Source: Planktothrix sp. PCC 11201
Lineage (GTDB): Bacteria; Cyanobacteriota; Cyanobacteriia; Cyanobacteriales; Microcoleaceae
Length of the DNA stretch: 64,000 bases
Reading direction: 5' to 3'
Assembly: GCF_900009135.1 (NCBI RefSeq)
Contig: NZ_LT797711.1
Location: forward strand, 62,001-126,000
In this document: piece by piece, positions 36,270 through 45,692 of the stretch
How positions within the stretch are numbered: position 1 is the first letter of the stretch
How the letters are laid out: each line of letters begins with the position of its first letter
Notes under the pieces: model-generated
The model's database searches: none
What the model was told of the DNA's origin: nothing
The model's input: only the letters and a program-made list of their open reading frames with translations
Translations under genes and position numbers: made by a program

Positions 36270-37883
36270 TTAGGAATTAGGAAAAGAACGGCGATAATGG
36301 CGTAGGGTTTGAATTAATCTGCCTCCTCGTTTGAGAGCGATATCGGCTAGTTCCACAATCCATTGATTCGGTATAGCTTGGGGTTGCACCGCCACAATAT
36401 AATTAAGGGCTTCTGCTTCTTTTCCGATTCCTAAACCATAGGCATATAGGGTAAATGCGATCGCCGTTGATCGACTAATTCCTGCTTGACAATGAATTAA
36501 TAAATCTCCTTGATGGGCACGAACAGATTTCATAAAATGAAGGGCTTTTAAAATATGTTGCAGACTGGGTAAAACATATTCAGGATCATGGCAGGGGGTA
36601 TCAATATCATCAAATTCTAATCGTAATCGATTCGGAACTTGATCGAACCCTTCAGGCAGTTCACTACCCGGACTACCGATAGAAATTAAATGGTGAATAT
36701 TTGCTCCTCGAAATTTCTGTAAAATATATTCACTAGCTTCCGCCCTAGATCCAATCCAGAGTTTAGGTAAATTAGCATGGGGAGAAGTAATATCAGAATC
36801 CAATAATATTTTTAATAGGGTTGTTGGTGAGGGAGAATCTAATTTTTGCAAAGCCGTTTCTGCCCAGGAACGCACATAAATATCCGTATCATTCAAGGCG
36901 GTTTTTAGACCCCCAATGGCTAAAGGAGTATTCATAGATTGAATCGTTTCAACCACTTTTGCCCGCACAAACGGATCGGGATCATGAATTTTATTGAGCA
37001 ACTTATTAACAATAAAATCCCCTCCAATTCGACCTAAAACTTCAACAACCCGGATTCTAACATCTGAATTACCATGATTAAGAGCTTGTAAAAGTACCTT
37101 AATGGCAAAGGAATCGCCAATGGTTTCTAAGCCATAAACTGCATTAGTATAAACATAAAATTCTCGATCATCAAGGGAATTTTTTAACCCAATAATTGCT
37201 GCTGCTCCCCCTAAATTCCCTAATGCAGTTGCAGCCCGACCTCGGACATAATGCTCTGGATCGGAAACTAAAATTTCTCTTAATTTTGTTGTGGCTAAAC
37301 GATTTTTGATTTTTCCTAAAGCGGCGGCGGCTCGCCAACGAACTTGACTATCTTCATGGTGCAAAGCCATAATTAATCCACGAATTGCCCGATCGCTGCC
37401 AATTTGCCCTAACGCCCAAATTGCCCAAAGACGGACTTTTTGTTGGGGATCTTTTAAGGCTTTTAATAGGGAAGATTCAGCAGCTTCACCGATTTGAGAG
37501 ATCGCCCAAGCCGACCAAGCATTCACCAATTGATTGTTATGATGTAATCCTTTAAGCAACCAAGAAAGTAATAGGGGTGAACGGGTTTGTCCCAACAGAC
37601 GAATTTTTAAAGCCAGGGGAATATTTAACTGGAGTACCCGAGAAAAAGCCTTAATTTGAAATTCAGGTTTAACATTTTTTGTTAATAAAATTCCTTGAAT
37701 AATATTCAATTTTAAACCTAAACTCACCAATCGCAGAACTAATTCTTCCGACTCAACCTCCCCCAATACCTCTGCGAGAAAATCAAAGGTCAATTCCCCC
37801 CGCAAATAGTCTTGTTTGAGTTGTTCATCACTCAACTGATGCAGTTGTTTTTTGAATATCTCAATATCTGAATAATTAATCAT
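36270..37883 (-). CDS. HEAT-repeat protein fused to a dual-specificity/tyrosine phosphatase domain
   Basis: Residues ~95-350 are HEAT/PBS-lyase-type repeats of ~31 residues (WAIWALGQIGSDRAIRGLIMAL, with similar units before and after). Residues ~375-525 form a cysteine phosphatase domain with the signature HCQAGISRST. The catalytic Cys is 465 and the Arg six residues later is intact; a candidate general acid is in DDIDTP. The reaction is probably removal of phosphate from Tyr/Ser/Thr or a small molecule. HEAT repeats of this class often act on phycobilisome proteins, and apcD is the neighbour, but convergence of the two genes gives no operon support. Fusion of the two domains is the notable point. 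Confidence 0.85.
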   Translation of the reverse strand: MINYSDIEIFKKQLHQLSDEQLKQDYLRGELTFDFLAEVLGEVESEELVLRLVSLGLKLNIIQGILLTKNVKPEFQIKAFSRVLQLNIPLALKIRLLGQTRSPLLLSWLLKGLHHNNQLVNAWSAWAISQIGEAAESSLLKALKDPQQKVRLWAIWALGQIGSDRAIRGLIMALHHEDSQVRWRAAAALGKIKNRLATTKLREILVSDPEHYVRGRAATALGNLGGAAAIIGLKNSLDDREFYVYTNAVYGLETIGDSFAIKVLLQALNHGNSDVRIRVVEVLGRIGGDFIVNKLLNKIHDPDPFVRAKVVETIQSMNTPLAIGGLKTALNDTDIYVRSWAETALQKLDSPSPTTLLKILLDSDITSPHANLPKLWIGSRAEASEYILQKFRGANIHHLISIGSPGSELPEGFDQVPNRLRLEFDDIDTPCHDPEYVLPSLQHILKALHFMKSVRAHQGDLLIHCQAGISRSTAIAFTLYAYGLGIGKEAEALNYIVAVQPQAIPNQWIVELADIALKRGGRLIQTLRHYRRSFPNS

Positions 37884-37927
37884 TGAATTGGGACAGACAG
37901 GGGAGCACCGGGAGCAGGGGGCATCTC

Positions 37928-37950
37928 AACGTAGTAAGTCCTTTAGGACT
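37928..37950. repeat. CGTAGTAAG-type short palindromic repeat
   Basis: CGTAGTAAGTCC followed by TTTAGGACT forms a small hairpin (AGTCC/GGACT). It is related to the larger element at 40735-40829. The rest of the ruvB upstream region is low-complexity sequence (CCCATTCCC-like). Confidence 0.5.
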
Positions 37951-38120
37951 CTCTGAGAGGGATTACCGGGAGGCAAACTCTTGCTATTACCCATTCCCTA
38001 ATTGCCTATTCCCTTATTCAGTTCTTATTTTATATTGATTTGGAGACTAATAATAGGATTAGTTTCACCCAAAACCTGCTAAAGTTGGAACCTGTAGCCC
38101 CGGTATGGCATAAGTCTATT

Positions 38121-39254
38121 ATGGCGATTATTTCTTCAAAAAAGCAGTCCCCTGAACCCGAACCGTCTGATGAGTTTTCTGGGTTAGCGACTCCCATGGC
38201 TAAAAAATCCAGAAAATCCAAGAGTAGTGAGCCAACGGATGAATTGGATTATTTGTTAGCAGCCGAGGCGATACCCGAGGAAGAAATTAATCGTCAACAG
38301 GATGAGAAAATCCGACCCCATCGTTTAGAAGATTATGTGGGACAAAAGGATTTAAAAGAGGTTTTATCGATTGCGATCGCCGCGGCAAAATCCCGTCAGG
38401 AACCTTTAGATCATTTATTATTATATGGCCCGCCGGGATTGGGAAAAACCACCATGTCCTTAATTTTAGCCTCGGAAATGGGGGTGACTTGTAAAATTAC
38501 CACGGCTCCCGCGTTAGAAAAACCTCGGGATATTGCCGGATTATTAGTTAGTTTAAAACCCGGGGAAGTCTTATTTATTGATGAAATTCATCGGTTATCT
38601 AAAGTGGCGGAGGAAATTTTATATCCGGCGATGGAGGATTGTCGATTAGATATTACTATTGGTCAGGGAAGATCGGCAAAAACTCGGAGTATTCCCCTGA
38701 AACCTTTTACGATTGTTGGTGCTACAACTCGGGTGGGTTCCCTCACGGCTCCCCTGCGCGATCGCTTCGGCATTATTCAACGGTTACGCTTTTATGAAGT
38801 GGACGAATTAAGTTTAATTGTTCAACGGAGTGCCAAGTTATTAAATACTCCGATCACCCCAGAAGGGGCGATAGAAATTGCTCAACGGGCTAGGGGAACA
38901 CCTAGAATTGCTAATCGTTTATTGCGTCGAGTTCGAGATTATGTACAGGTGAAAAGTACGGGTGAAATTGATGCAGAAGTGGCGAATATTGCTTTGGAAT
39001 TATTTAATGTTGATCCCCTGGGATTAGATTGGACAGACCGAAATATGTTAACGGCTATTATTGAAAAATTTCAAGGGGGGCCAGTGGGATTAGAAACCAT
39101 GGCGGCAATTACGGGGGAAGATACCCAAACTATTGAAGAAGTTTATGAACCCTATTTAATGCAAATTGGGTTTATTCAACGGACAAATCGGGGTCGTGTA
39201 GCGACGCCTGCGGCTTGGAAACATTTAGGATTAGATCATCCTCAAAATAGTTAA
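38121..39254 (+). CDS. ruvB: Holliday junction branch migration ATPase RuvB
   Basis: RuvB is the hexameric AAA+ motor that, with RuvA, moves Holliday junctions. After an extended polar N-terminus (~45 residues, typical of cyanobacterial RuvB) come [15 protein letters not shown], Walker [10 protein letters not shown], Walker [11 protein letters not shown], sensor 1 GATTRVGSL, the arginine finger region APLRDRFG, and the C-terminal winged helix ending in the family pattern [18 protein letters not shown] chose ATG 38121 (MAIISSKK). The open frame starts 27 codons earlier at a TTG, but that part does not look like RuvB. The next gene is 39 nt downstream and may be co-transcribed. Confidence 0.94.
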   Translation: MAIISSKKQSPEPEPSDEFSGLATPMAKKSRKSKSSEPTDELDYLLAAEAIPEEEINRQQDEKIRPHRLEDYVGQKDLKEVLSIAIAAAKSRQEPLDHLLLYGPPGLGKTTMSLILASEMGVTCKITTAPALEKPRDIAGLLVSLKPGEVLFIDEIHRLSKVAEEILYPAMEDCRLDITIGQGRSAKTRSIPLKPFTIVGATTRVGSLTAPLRDRFGIIQRLRFYEVDELSLIVQRSAKLLNTPITPEGAIEIAQRARGTPRIANRLLRRVRDYVQVKSTGEIDAEVANIALELFNVDPLGLDWTDRNMLTAIIEKFQGGPVGLETMAAITGEDTQTIEEVYEPYLMQIGFIQRTNRGRVATPAAWKHLGLDHPQNS

Positions 39255-39293
39255 ATTAGCTATACTAATAATTGCAATAATCATCGGTGAATT

Positions 39294-40640
39294 ATGCCAG
39301 GGACGATTTTTCTCTTAGCTGACGAAACTCAGCAAGAAACTTTAGTCAGCTTTGTGACTCAACACGCGAATATTCTGTCCCATTATCATCTAGCGGCTTT
39401 AGACAGTATCGCAACGGCTTTAACTCAACAGACCTGGTTAAAGGTTGAAACGGTTTTGCCTTTACGACAGGGGGGAGATATTGTCATCGCGTCTAAAATC
39501 ACCGCCAGAGAAGAAATTGTAGCTGTTATTTATTTAGTAGAATCCACCCAAACCCACCTTTATGAATTCCCGCTTTTAAATTTATTAAGAGTTTGCAATA
39601 TCTATAATATTCCGATCGCGACTAATACTGGAACCGCCGAAGCTATTATTGTGCAACTGCGACGAACTCGTTCGGCTCATTTGATTTTTAATCCTGTTGC
39701 TGGGGTAGGAAATGCCAATCAAGATTTATTATTAATTCGACAATTATTAGAACCTTATTTTCACTTAAAAGTTTGCTTAACAACCGCAGAAACTGATCCG
39801 ACTCAATTAGCACAAGATGCGATCGAAGAAAAGGTGAATTTAGTCATCGCATCGGGGGGAGATGGCACGGTTTCTGCCGTAGCTGGAGCCGTGATAAATA
39901 CTAATATTCCCTTGGGAATTATTCCTCGAGGAACTGCCAATGCTTTTTCGGTGGCTTTGGGAATTCCGACTAATATTCAAGGGGCTTGTGAAGTAATTAT
40001 TGCGGGATTAGTTCGTACCGTTGATATGGCTTATTGTAATAGTTTACCGATGATTTTATTAGCGGGAATTGGGTTTGAAGCGGAAACAGTTAATAAGGCG
40101 GATCGAGATGCGAAAAAACGCTGGGGGCCCTTAGCTTATATCATGGCAGGATGGCAACAATTAAAGGAACAAAAAGACTTTGAAACGACAATTGAAATTA
40201 ATGGCGAAATTAATCAAGTTGAAGCCGCCGCGATTACTATTGCTAATGTCGCCCCTGCTACTTCGGTTTTAGCTCAAGGTTTGGGACAAATTGTTCCTGA
40301 TGATGGATTATTAGAGGTTTTAATCTATACTTCTCCGGTGAATAAAATGCAGGCGGTGGCGGGAATGATGGGTTTATTGGGGGCGGGTTTACTGAAGGTA
40401 GAAATTCAACGGGATAATATGATCGGATTTAGAACTCAACGGATTAGAATTTCTACAAATCCCCCCCAAAAAGTGGTTGTAGATGGGGAAATTATTGGGA
40501 CAACACCGATAGAAGTGGAATGTGTTCCCAGGGGATTAATAATTATAACTCCGGCTTTTTCATCTTTACCAACGGTTGAAAGTATAGAAGCTGTTGATAG
40601 GATTGAAGCTGATAAAATAGGGAATAGCTTAACTGGTTGA
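39294..40640 (+). CDS. Methylglyoxal synthase-like domain fused to YegS/DAGK-type lipid kinase
   Basis: Residues 1-~122 look like methylglyoxal synthase (MGS fold). GGD at 60-62 keeps the catalytic Asp, H88 matches the active His, and the ending NIYNIPIATNTGTAEAI is close to MgsA. Two positions differ from E. coli MgsA: the first His of the HD pair is Ala9, and the Asp after the second His is Glu91. Residues ~128-440 are a diacylglycerol/lipid kinase: FNPVAGVGN, SGGDGTVSAVAGA (GGDGT 188-192), PRGTANAFS and the late VVVDGEIIGTTPIEV. It should phosphorylate a lipid hydroxyl. The N-terminal domain may be a regulatory phosphate-binding module or a weak enzyme. It starts 39 nt after ruvB. Confidence 0.88.
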   Translation: MPGTIFLLADETQQETLVSFVTQHANILSHYHLAALDSIATALTQQTWLKVETVLPLRQGGDIVIASKITAREEIVAVIYLVESTQTHLYEFPLLNLLRVCNIYNIPIATNTGTAEAIIVQLRRTRSAHLIFNPVAGVGNANQDLLLIRQLLEPYFHLKVCLTTAETDPTQLAQDAIEEKVNLVIASGGDGTVSAVAGAVINTNIPLGIIPRGTANAFSVALGIPTNIQGACEVIIAGLVRTVDMAYCNSLPMILLAGIGFEAETVNKADRDAKKRWGPLAYIMAGWQQLKEQKDFETTIEINGEINQVEAAAITIANVAPATSVLAQGLGQIVPDDGLLEVLIYTSPVNKMQAVAGMMGLLGAGLLKVEIQRDNMIGFRTQRIRISTNPPQKVVVDGEIIGTTPIEVECVPRGLIIITPAFSSLPTVESIEAVDRIEADKIGNSLTG

Positions 40641-40734
40641 TGACATTGTTTTTAGAAAAGGCGATCGCCTAATTTCCCCTACATTTACCGAACTTAATCT
40701 AACCATTAATCAAATTTTCCTAAGTGAAATTTAA

Positions 40735-40829
40735 CGTAGTAAGCCCTTTAGGGCTTTCTTTGAGGCGTAAACGCCCCACCACAAAGTAGTTAGCCCTAAA
40801 AGATATTGAGCCCTGAAGGGCTCACTACG
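40735..40829. repeat. MITE-like inverted repeat between convergent genes
   Basis: The left arm 40735-40755 (CGTAGTAAG then CCCTTTAGGGCT) and right arm 40809-40829 (AGCCCTGAAGGGCT then CACTACG) are inverted with 19 of 21 matches. Each arm contains its own small palindrome, and GGCG-TAAA-CGCC (40764-40775) forms a third hairpin inside. It lies between the lipid kinase and gnd 3' ends and could terminate both. Confidence 0.65.
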
Positions 40830-40843
40830 AAGTTAGTTAATAC

Positions 40844-42265
40844 TTAGTCTTTTGTCCATTCCGTGTGGAAAAATTCACCCCTGGGTTTATCGGTGCGTTC
40901 ATAGGTATGGGCTCCAAAATAATCCCGTTGGGCTTGGGTTAAATTCAAGGGTAAAGTCGCCCGTCGGTAACTATCAAAATAGTCTAAGGACGCACTAAAA
41001 GCCGGAACCGGAATCCCAAATTGATTGGCAATAACTAACACTTCCCGCCAGGCTTGTTGACGATCTAAAATCGTCTGTTTAAATTCCGGTGCTAATAACA
41101 AATTCGGTAAATCAGGATTCTCGCTAAAAGCGGCTTTAATTTTATTCAAAAATCCCGCCCGAATAATACAGCCTCCTTTCCAAATTCGCGCCATTTCCCC
41201 CAGATCCAAATTGTACCCGTACTCCTTAGAAGCGGCACCTAATAAAGCCATCCCTTGAGCATAGGAACAAATTTTAGAACAGTACAACGCATCCCGAATT
41301 TTATTCACTAACTCAGAAATATCTCCCTGATATTCACTCGTCGGCCAAGGCAATTCTACGGAAGCGGCTACCCGTTGATCTTTATAGGAAGAAATAATCC
41401 GACTATTCACCGCCGCGATAATTGTAGGAATCGAAACACCCAACTCTAAAGCACTCATTACCGTCCAGCGTCCGGTACCTTTTTGTCCGGCGGAATCAAC
41501 AATTAAATCAACTAAAGGAGAACCGGTTTCCGGGTCAATCTTTTTGAAAATATCCGCCGTAATTTCAATTAAAAAAGAATTGAGTTCGTCGGTGGTATTC
41601 CATTGGGCAAAGACTTCATGCAGTTGCGCCGCATTCAACCGGGCGACATTTTTTAGCAGGTCGTAGGCTTCGGCAATTAACTGCATATCCCCATATTCAA
41701 TGCCGTTATGCACCATCTTAACGTAGTGACCCGCCCCCCCTGGCCCAATAAACGTTACACAGGGGCCGTCATCCACCTGGGCGGCAATTTTGGTTAAAAT
41801 CGGCTCTAATTCTTTATAGGAGGCTTCTGTCCCCCCTGGCATTAGGCTAGGCCCCCAGAGGGCGCCTTCTTCCCCCCCACTCACACCCATGCCCACAAAC
41901 CCTAAACCCGTGGCTTCTAATTCCTTGGTGCGGCGTTCGGTGTCTTCATAGAGGGAGTTGCCCCCGTCGATAATCATGTCATCTTGATCCAGCAGGGGTT
42001 TAAGCTGATCAATCACGGCATCAACGGGTTTCCCGGCTTTGACCATCACCAGAATCCGGCGGGGACGTTCTAAAGATTGGACAAATTCTTCTAGGGTATA
42101 GGCGGCTTTGACGTTTTTTCCCTGGGCCCGTTGCTGCATAAACTCATCGGTTTTAGCCCCGGTGCGGTTATAAACTGCGATCGGAAACCCATTACGCTCA
42201 ACGTTGAGCGCCAGGTTTTCACCCATGACGGCTAGACCAATTACACCAAATTTTTGTAGGGTCAT
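40844..42265 (-). CDS. gnd: 6-phosphogluconate dehydrogenase (decarboxylating)
   Basis: It oxidises 6-phosphogluconate to ribulose 5-phosphate with NADP+, in the oxidative pentose phosphate pathway that gives NADPH at night in cyanobacteria. The Rossmann start is IGLAVMGENLALNVERNG; the substrate motif VGMGVSGGEEGA and the catalytic Lys/Glu region HYVKMVHNGIEYGDMQLIAEAY are intact. The C-terminal tail has RDYFGAHTYERTD. At 473 residues it is the long, full-length type. It is a single gene with its own 144-nt upstream region. Confidence 0.96.
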   Translation of the reverse strand: MTLQKFGVIGLAVMGENLALNVERNGFPIAVYNRTGAKTDEFMQQRAQGKNVKAAYTLEEFVQSLERPRRILVMVKAGKPVDAVIDQLKPLLDQDDMIIDGGNSLYEDTERRTKELEATGLGFVGMGVSGGEEGALWGPSLMPGGTEASYKELEPILTKIAAQVDDGPCVTFIGPGGAGHYVKMVHNGIEYGDMQLIAEAYDLLKNVARLNAAQLHEVFAQWNTTDELNSFLIEITADIFKKIDPETGSPLVDLIVDSAGQKGTGRWTVMSALELGVSIPTIIAAVNSRIISSYKDQRVAASVELPWPTSEYQGDISELVNKIRDALYCSKICSYAQGMALLGAASKEYGYNLDLGEMARIWKGGCIIRAGFLNKIKAAFSENPDLPNLLLAPEFKQTILDRQQAWREVLVIANQFGIPVPAFSASLDYFDSYRRATLPLNLTQAQRDYFGAHTYERTDKPRGEFFHTEWTKD

Positions 42266-42409
42266 AGATTTCTATTGAATGTAATATTGTGGGTTACTGA
42301 ATGCAGTAATCTTATTAGATTAGCGTTGATTTTACTGGGTGTATAATTTAAGTCAGATTTTTTTAAAGATTTGCCGGATCAAGAATTTAGTGCAGTTTGA
42401 TTAAAACCG

Positions 42410-42832
42410 ATGGAAGAATTACAGTATCTCGCCACTTGGGTTAAGGAACAACACGCCCAAGAATATATCCTGACTTGGTTATTAACTCAACCGGGCCTCT
42501 GGTGGTCGAATGGGGAAGTTTACCAAGCGGTTTTACAAAAATCGGGTAAACGGTTGAAGGAATTTGTCAAGAAAAGCAAACAAGGGGATCTGTTTCAAGG
42601 GATTGCCGATAAAATTGTCAGTGATGAAAGTTGGGATCAAATTGCTGAAAGTTTAGCTCGGTTAATGGGTATTTATCAAGAAGAATTGGTTAAGTTACAG
42701 GATCAAGGACGGTTACAATCAACTACTCGTTTATCGGTTCAACGTCCTTCTTCCCCTGCGAAATCCTGGTCTAATATCGATGTTCAACAGCCTCTACCTG
42801 ACCCGAATACCGATGCTCTAACTGGACTCTAA
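42410..42832 (+). CDS. Conserved-looking hypothetical protein
   Basis: A 140-residue soluble, helical protein with no motif I can name. Tryptophans are frequent in the first third (ATWVKEQ, LTWLLTQPGLWWSNGEVY), and the last 40 residues are polar and Pro/Ser-rich. The start ATG follows an AT-rich leader without a strong ribosome site. Divergent from gnd, with the next gene 80 nt on. Codon use resembles its neighbours, so it is likely real. Confidence 0.65.
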   Translation: MEELQYLATWVKEQHAQEYILTWLLTQPGLWWSNGEVYQAVLQKSGKRLKEFVKKSKQGDLFQGIADKIVSDESWDQIAESLARLMGIYQEELVKLQDQGRLQSTTRLSVQRPSSPAKSWSNIDVQQPLPDPNTDALTGL

Positions 42833-42912
42833 ACTATTAATTATTGTGGGGATAGCGATCGCTTTTTTTGTTATAATTAAAATCTAATAAAACATAATAG
42901 GAGATTATTTTT

Positions 42913-43482
42913 ATGTCTTTGATGACCATAAAAGATTTAGAGCAAGTCCAAAAAAATCTCTCCGAAGGCGGTTTAGATTATCAGTTAGAATTGATTAACG
43001 GGAAGATTGAGATTATGGGGCCATCGGATATTGTCTCTAGTGAAGTTGGAGCCGAATTAATTAGACTATTGGGAAATTGGGTTAAACCTCGTCGTTTAGG
43101 TCGTGTCTTTGACTCTGCTGGGGGTTTTATTCTCCCGAATACCAACCTAAAAGCCCCTGATGTTTCTTTTGTTCGCGCATCCCGTCTTAGAAAAAGTGTG
43201 CGTTATTTTGCTGAATTAGTGCCTGATTTAGTCGTAGAAATTAAATCCCAGAGCGATCGCATCAATCCGTTAAAAAAGAAAATTAATCAGTTTTTAGAAT
43301 TAGGGGCGCAAGTTGGGATTCTGATTGATCCTGATGAGTTAACAGTTACGGTTTATCGCTCTACAGAGGAACCCATTGTACTCGGAAATGGAGATATTTT
43401 AACCCTGCCAGAACTATTTGCAGGTTGGGAATTATCGATTAATGAATTATGGCCTCCAGTTTTTACCGATGATGAATTCTGA
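42913..43482 (+). CDS. Uma2 family endonuclease-like protein
   Basis: Uma2 (DUF820) proteins have a PD-(D/E)xK nuclease fold and are hugely amplified in cyanobacteria; a biological role is unknown. The 189 residues show YQLELINGKIEIMGPSD, then the active-site pattern APDVSFVRASRL and VPDLVVEIKSQSD (D...ExK). The end (LPELFAGWELSINELW) is typical. A good ribosome site (AGGAGA) precedes ATG. This is one of four Uma2 loci in the window (also 52144, the disrupted one at 54968-56688, and 61395). Confidence 0.9.
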   Translation: MSLMTIKDLEQVQKNLSEGGLDYQLELINGKIEIMGPSDIVSSEVGAELIRLLGNWVKPRRLGRVFDSAGGFILPNTNLKAPDVSFVRASRLRKSVRYFAELVPDLVVEIKSQSDRINPLKKKINQFLELGAQVGILIDPDELTVTVYRSTEEPIVLGNGDILTLPELFAGWELSINELWPPVFTDDEF

Positions 43483-43612
43483 AAGCACTTTTCTATGGGA
43501 GTTCGTGTTTTAAGATACAGTTTCGGGGGAATCAGACCATTGATAATTTCATCAGGTGGCTATCAGGTTAAGAACTTTAGTGGGATGATCGCTGTTATGG
43601 ATTGTAATACCT

Positions 43613-45352
43613 ATGAAACCTCGAATTATTGTTTGTAGTTTAGGTCGCACGGGATATCAGATTTTTAGACTCCTGAAACAACAAGGTGCTATTGTTGTGG
43701 GCATCAGCGATAAACCCATCCCCCAAGAAGGGTCTGATGTGGTGGTGGGGAATTTACGCTCCGCTTCGACTTTATTAGCCGCCGGGGTAAAAACAGCCAA
43801 CGCTTTGATTTTAGCCGGAAATGATGAAGCGACAAATTTAGCAATTTTAATGCAAGCCCGAATTTTAAATCCTCAGATTCGGATTATTAATCGTTTATTT
43901 AATACTAATTTAGGAACGCGCCTAAATCAAACTTTACCGGAACACAGTACCATGAGTGTTTCGGCTTTGGCTGCTCCTGTGTTTGCCTTTGCGGCTTTGG
44001 GAAATCAAGCGATCGGACAACTCGAATTATTTAATCAAATTTGGCCGATTCATGAAGAATTAATCGATGAAGATCATCCCTGGTTAGGACATAGTTTGAG
44101 GGATTTATGGGCAGATTCGGGTCGAATGTTAATTTATTATTTGCCGTTTAAAGATAAAATTGATTTAGTTTCTGGGGTGATGGCGGATCAAAAGTTACAG
44201 GTAGGCGATCGCTTAATTATAGCGATCAAACCCAAAACCCATCAAATTCAAAAGGATCTGAAATATCGCTTTCTTAAATTCAAACGGGGGCTACAAAAGT
44301 TTAAACAATATGCTAAATCAGCTTTAATTGTCAGTTCAATTTTATTTCTAACAATATTAGGAGCAGCTTTAACCTATGTTGTTGTCGATCCTAGTTATTC
44401 TTTTGTAGATTCCCTCTATTTTTCCGTGGGGATGATTACCGGAGCTGGAGGGAATGAACAAGTTGTTGAACATTCCCCCGATAGTATTAAAATATTTACG
44501 GTGGTGATGATGTTAATTGGCACCGGAGTTGTGGGAATTAGTTATGCCCTATTAAATGATTTTATCTTAGGAACTCGTTTGAAAGATTATCTGGATGCGA
44601 CCCGAGTTCCCGAACGCAATCACTATGTTATTTGTGGATTAGGAGAATTAGGATTAAATATTGCCCAACATTTATATCAACGGGGTTATGAAGTTGTTGT
44701 GATTGAACGTGATCCTAATAGCCGTTTTCTCAGTACCGCCAAGGGGTTAAAAATTCCCATTTTTGAAGGAGATGCGAGTTTAGCTAATACCCTAAAAAGC
44801 GTCAACATTGAAGCCGCCGAAGCCCTATTAGCCGTTACCAATGATGATACGGGAAATTTAGAAATTGTTTTAAGTGCTAGGGGATTAGCACCCCGCTTAA
44901 GGGTGATCACTCGCACCCATGACTCCCATTTTGCCTTGATGGTACAACAGATTTTTGATTTTGAAGCGGTCTTAAATACAACGGAAATTGCGGCTCCAGC
45001 CTTTGCAGCAGCGGCACTGGGAGGACGGATTTTAGGAAGTGGAATTACGGCCGACAGTTTGTGGGTGGCTTTAGGAACCCTGATTACCCACAATCACCCC
45101 TTTTGTGGGAAGCGAGTCCAAGAAGTTGCCAGAAAAGCTGATTTTGTTCCCTTATATATTGAAACCGCCTATCAAACAATTCACAGTTGGGAACTGCTGA
45201 ATTTTCTCCTACAACCTGGGGATATTTTATATTTGACTATGCCAGCCCATCATATTGAGCAACTGTGGCACACTCTCCCCCCAGAACGATTTCCCTGGGA
45301 GGATCATCACGCATTCAGTCGAGAGTCGAGCCTAGGGCCAGGAAAGAATTAA
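43613..45352 (+). CDS. RCK-2TM-RCK channel-like protein with atypical pore sequence
   Basis: Order of parts: an N-terminal TrkA-N/RCK Rossmann domain (1-~130, CSLGRTGYQIFRLL), a linker, a two-helix pore module (~240-320), then a second RCK domain (~330-460, YVICGLGELGLNIAQHLYQRG) and an RCK-C-like end. K+ channels have TVGYGD in the pore loop; here residues 275-282 read ITGAGGNE. Potassium selectivity is therefore doubtful, although overall topology is that of a ligand-gated channel or transporter component. RCK domains normally bind NAD(H), ATP or cyclic nucleotides. It is convergent with rpsU, with a nested hairpin between them. Confidence 0.85.
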   Translation: MKPRIIVCSLGRTGYQIFRLLKQQGAIVVGISDKPIPQEGSDVVVGNLRSASTLLAAGVKTANALILAGNDEATNLAILMQARILNPQIRIINRLFNTNLGTRLNQTLPEHSTMSVSALAAPVFAFAALGNQAIGQLELFNQIWPIHEELIDEDHPWLGHSLRDLWADSGRMLIYYLPFKDKIDLVSGVMADQKLQVGDRLIIAIKPKTHQIQKDLKYRFLKFKRGLQKFKQYAKSALIVSSILFLTILGAALTYVVVDPSYSFVDSLYFSVGMITGAGGNEQVVEHSPDSIKIFTVVMMLIGTGVVGISYALLNDFILGTRLKDYLDATRVPERNHYVICGLGELGLNIAQHLYQRGYEVVVIERDPNSRFLSTAKGLKIPIFEGDASLANTLKSVNIEAAEALLAVTNDDTGNLEIVLSARGLAPRLRVITRTHDSHFALMVQQIFDFEAVLNTTEIAAPAFAAAALGGRILGSGITADSLWVALGTLITHNHPFCGKRVQEVARKADFVPLYIETAYQTIHSWELLNFLLQPGDILYLTMPAHHIEQLWHTLPPERFPWEDHHAFSRESSLGPGKN

Positions 45353-45379
45353 TGTGTCGGGAAACAGGGACAGCAAACC

Positions 45380-45448
45380 GTTAGTCGTGAAGGATGTAAA
45401 ATACGAACGTCCCCGTTCGTACTACATGACGGACAAACACCGACTAAC
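45380..45448. terminator. Nested hairpin between convergent channel and rpsU genes
   Basis: GTTAGTCG (45380-45387) pairs with CGACTAAC (45441-45448), and inside it TACGAACG (45402-45409) pairs with CGTTCGTA (45414-45421). It lies in the 124-nt gap between convergent genes and is a plausible bidirectional terminator, although the T-run is weak. Confidence 0.5.
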
Positions 45449-45476
45449 TGCTCACTGCAAATGTCCGTTTTTCCCT

Positions 45477-45692
45477 TTAGGGTTCACTATTTTGAAATTG
45501 TTGTCTACGGTTGCGAAGGCGACGGCGTTCTTTATGGCGAGCTACCTCTTTACGCTTGCGTTTTTGTCCGGGGGTTTCAAAGTGACGATTTTTTTTCAGA
45601 TCGGCAAAAATGCCAGCTTGTGAAACTTTTCGTTTAAAGCGACGCAAAGCAGACTCTAATTGCTCAGTTTCACCGAGAACGACTTGGCTCAT
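45477..45692 (-). CDS. rpsU: 30S ribosomal protein S21
   Basis: Small-subunit protein involved in translation initiation. The 71-residue protein has the S21 pattern [23 protein letters not shown] and a very basic [19 protein letters not shown] tail. It lies downstream of the glycine-rich RRM protein gene on the same strand, an arrangement well known in cyanobacteria (rbpA-rpsU), where both respond to low temperature. The ribosome site GGGAG lies just before ATG. The 348-nt gap between the two genes contains a long inverted repeat. Confidence 0.95.
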   Translation of the reverse strand: MSQVVLGETEQLESALRRFKRKVSQAGIFADLKKNRHFETPGQKRKRKEVARHKERRRLRNRRQQFQNSEP

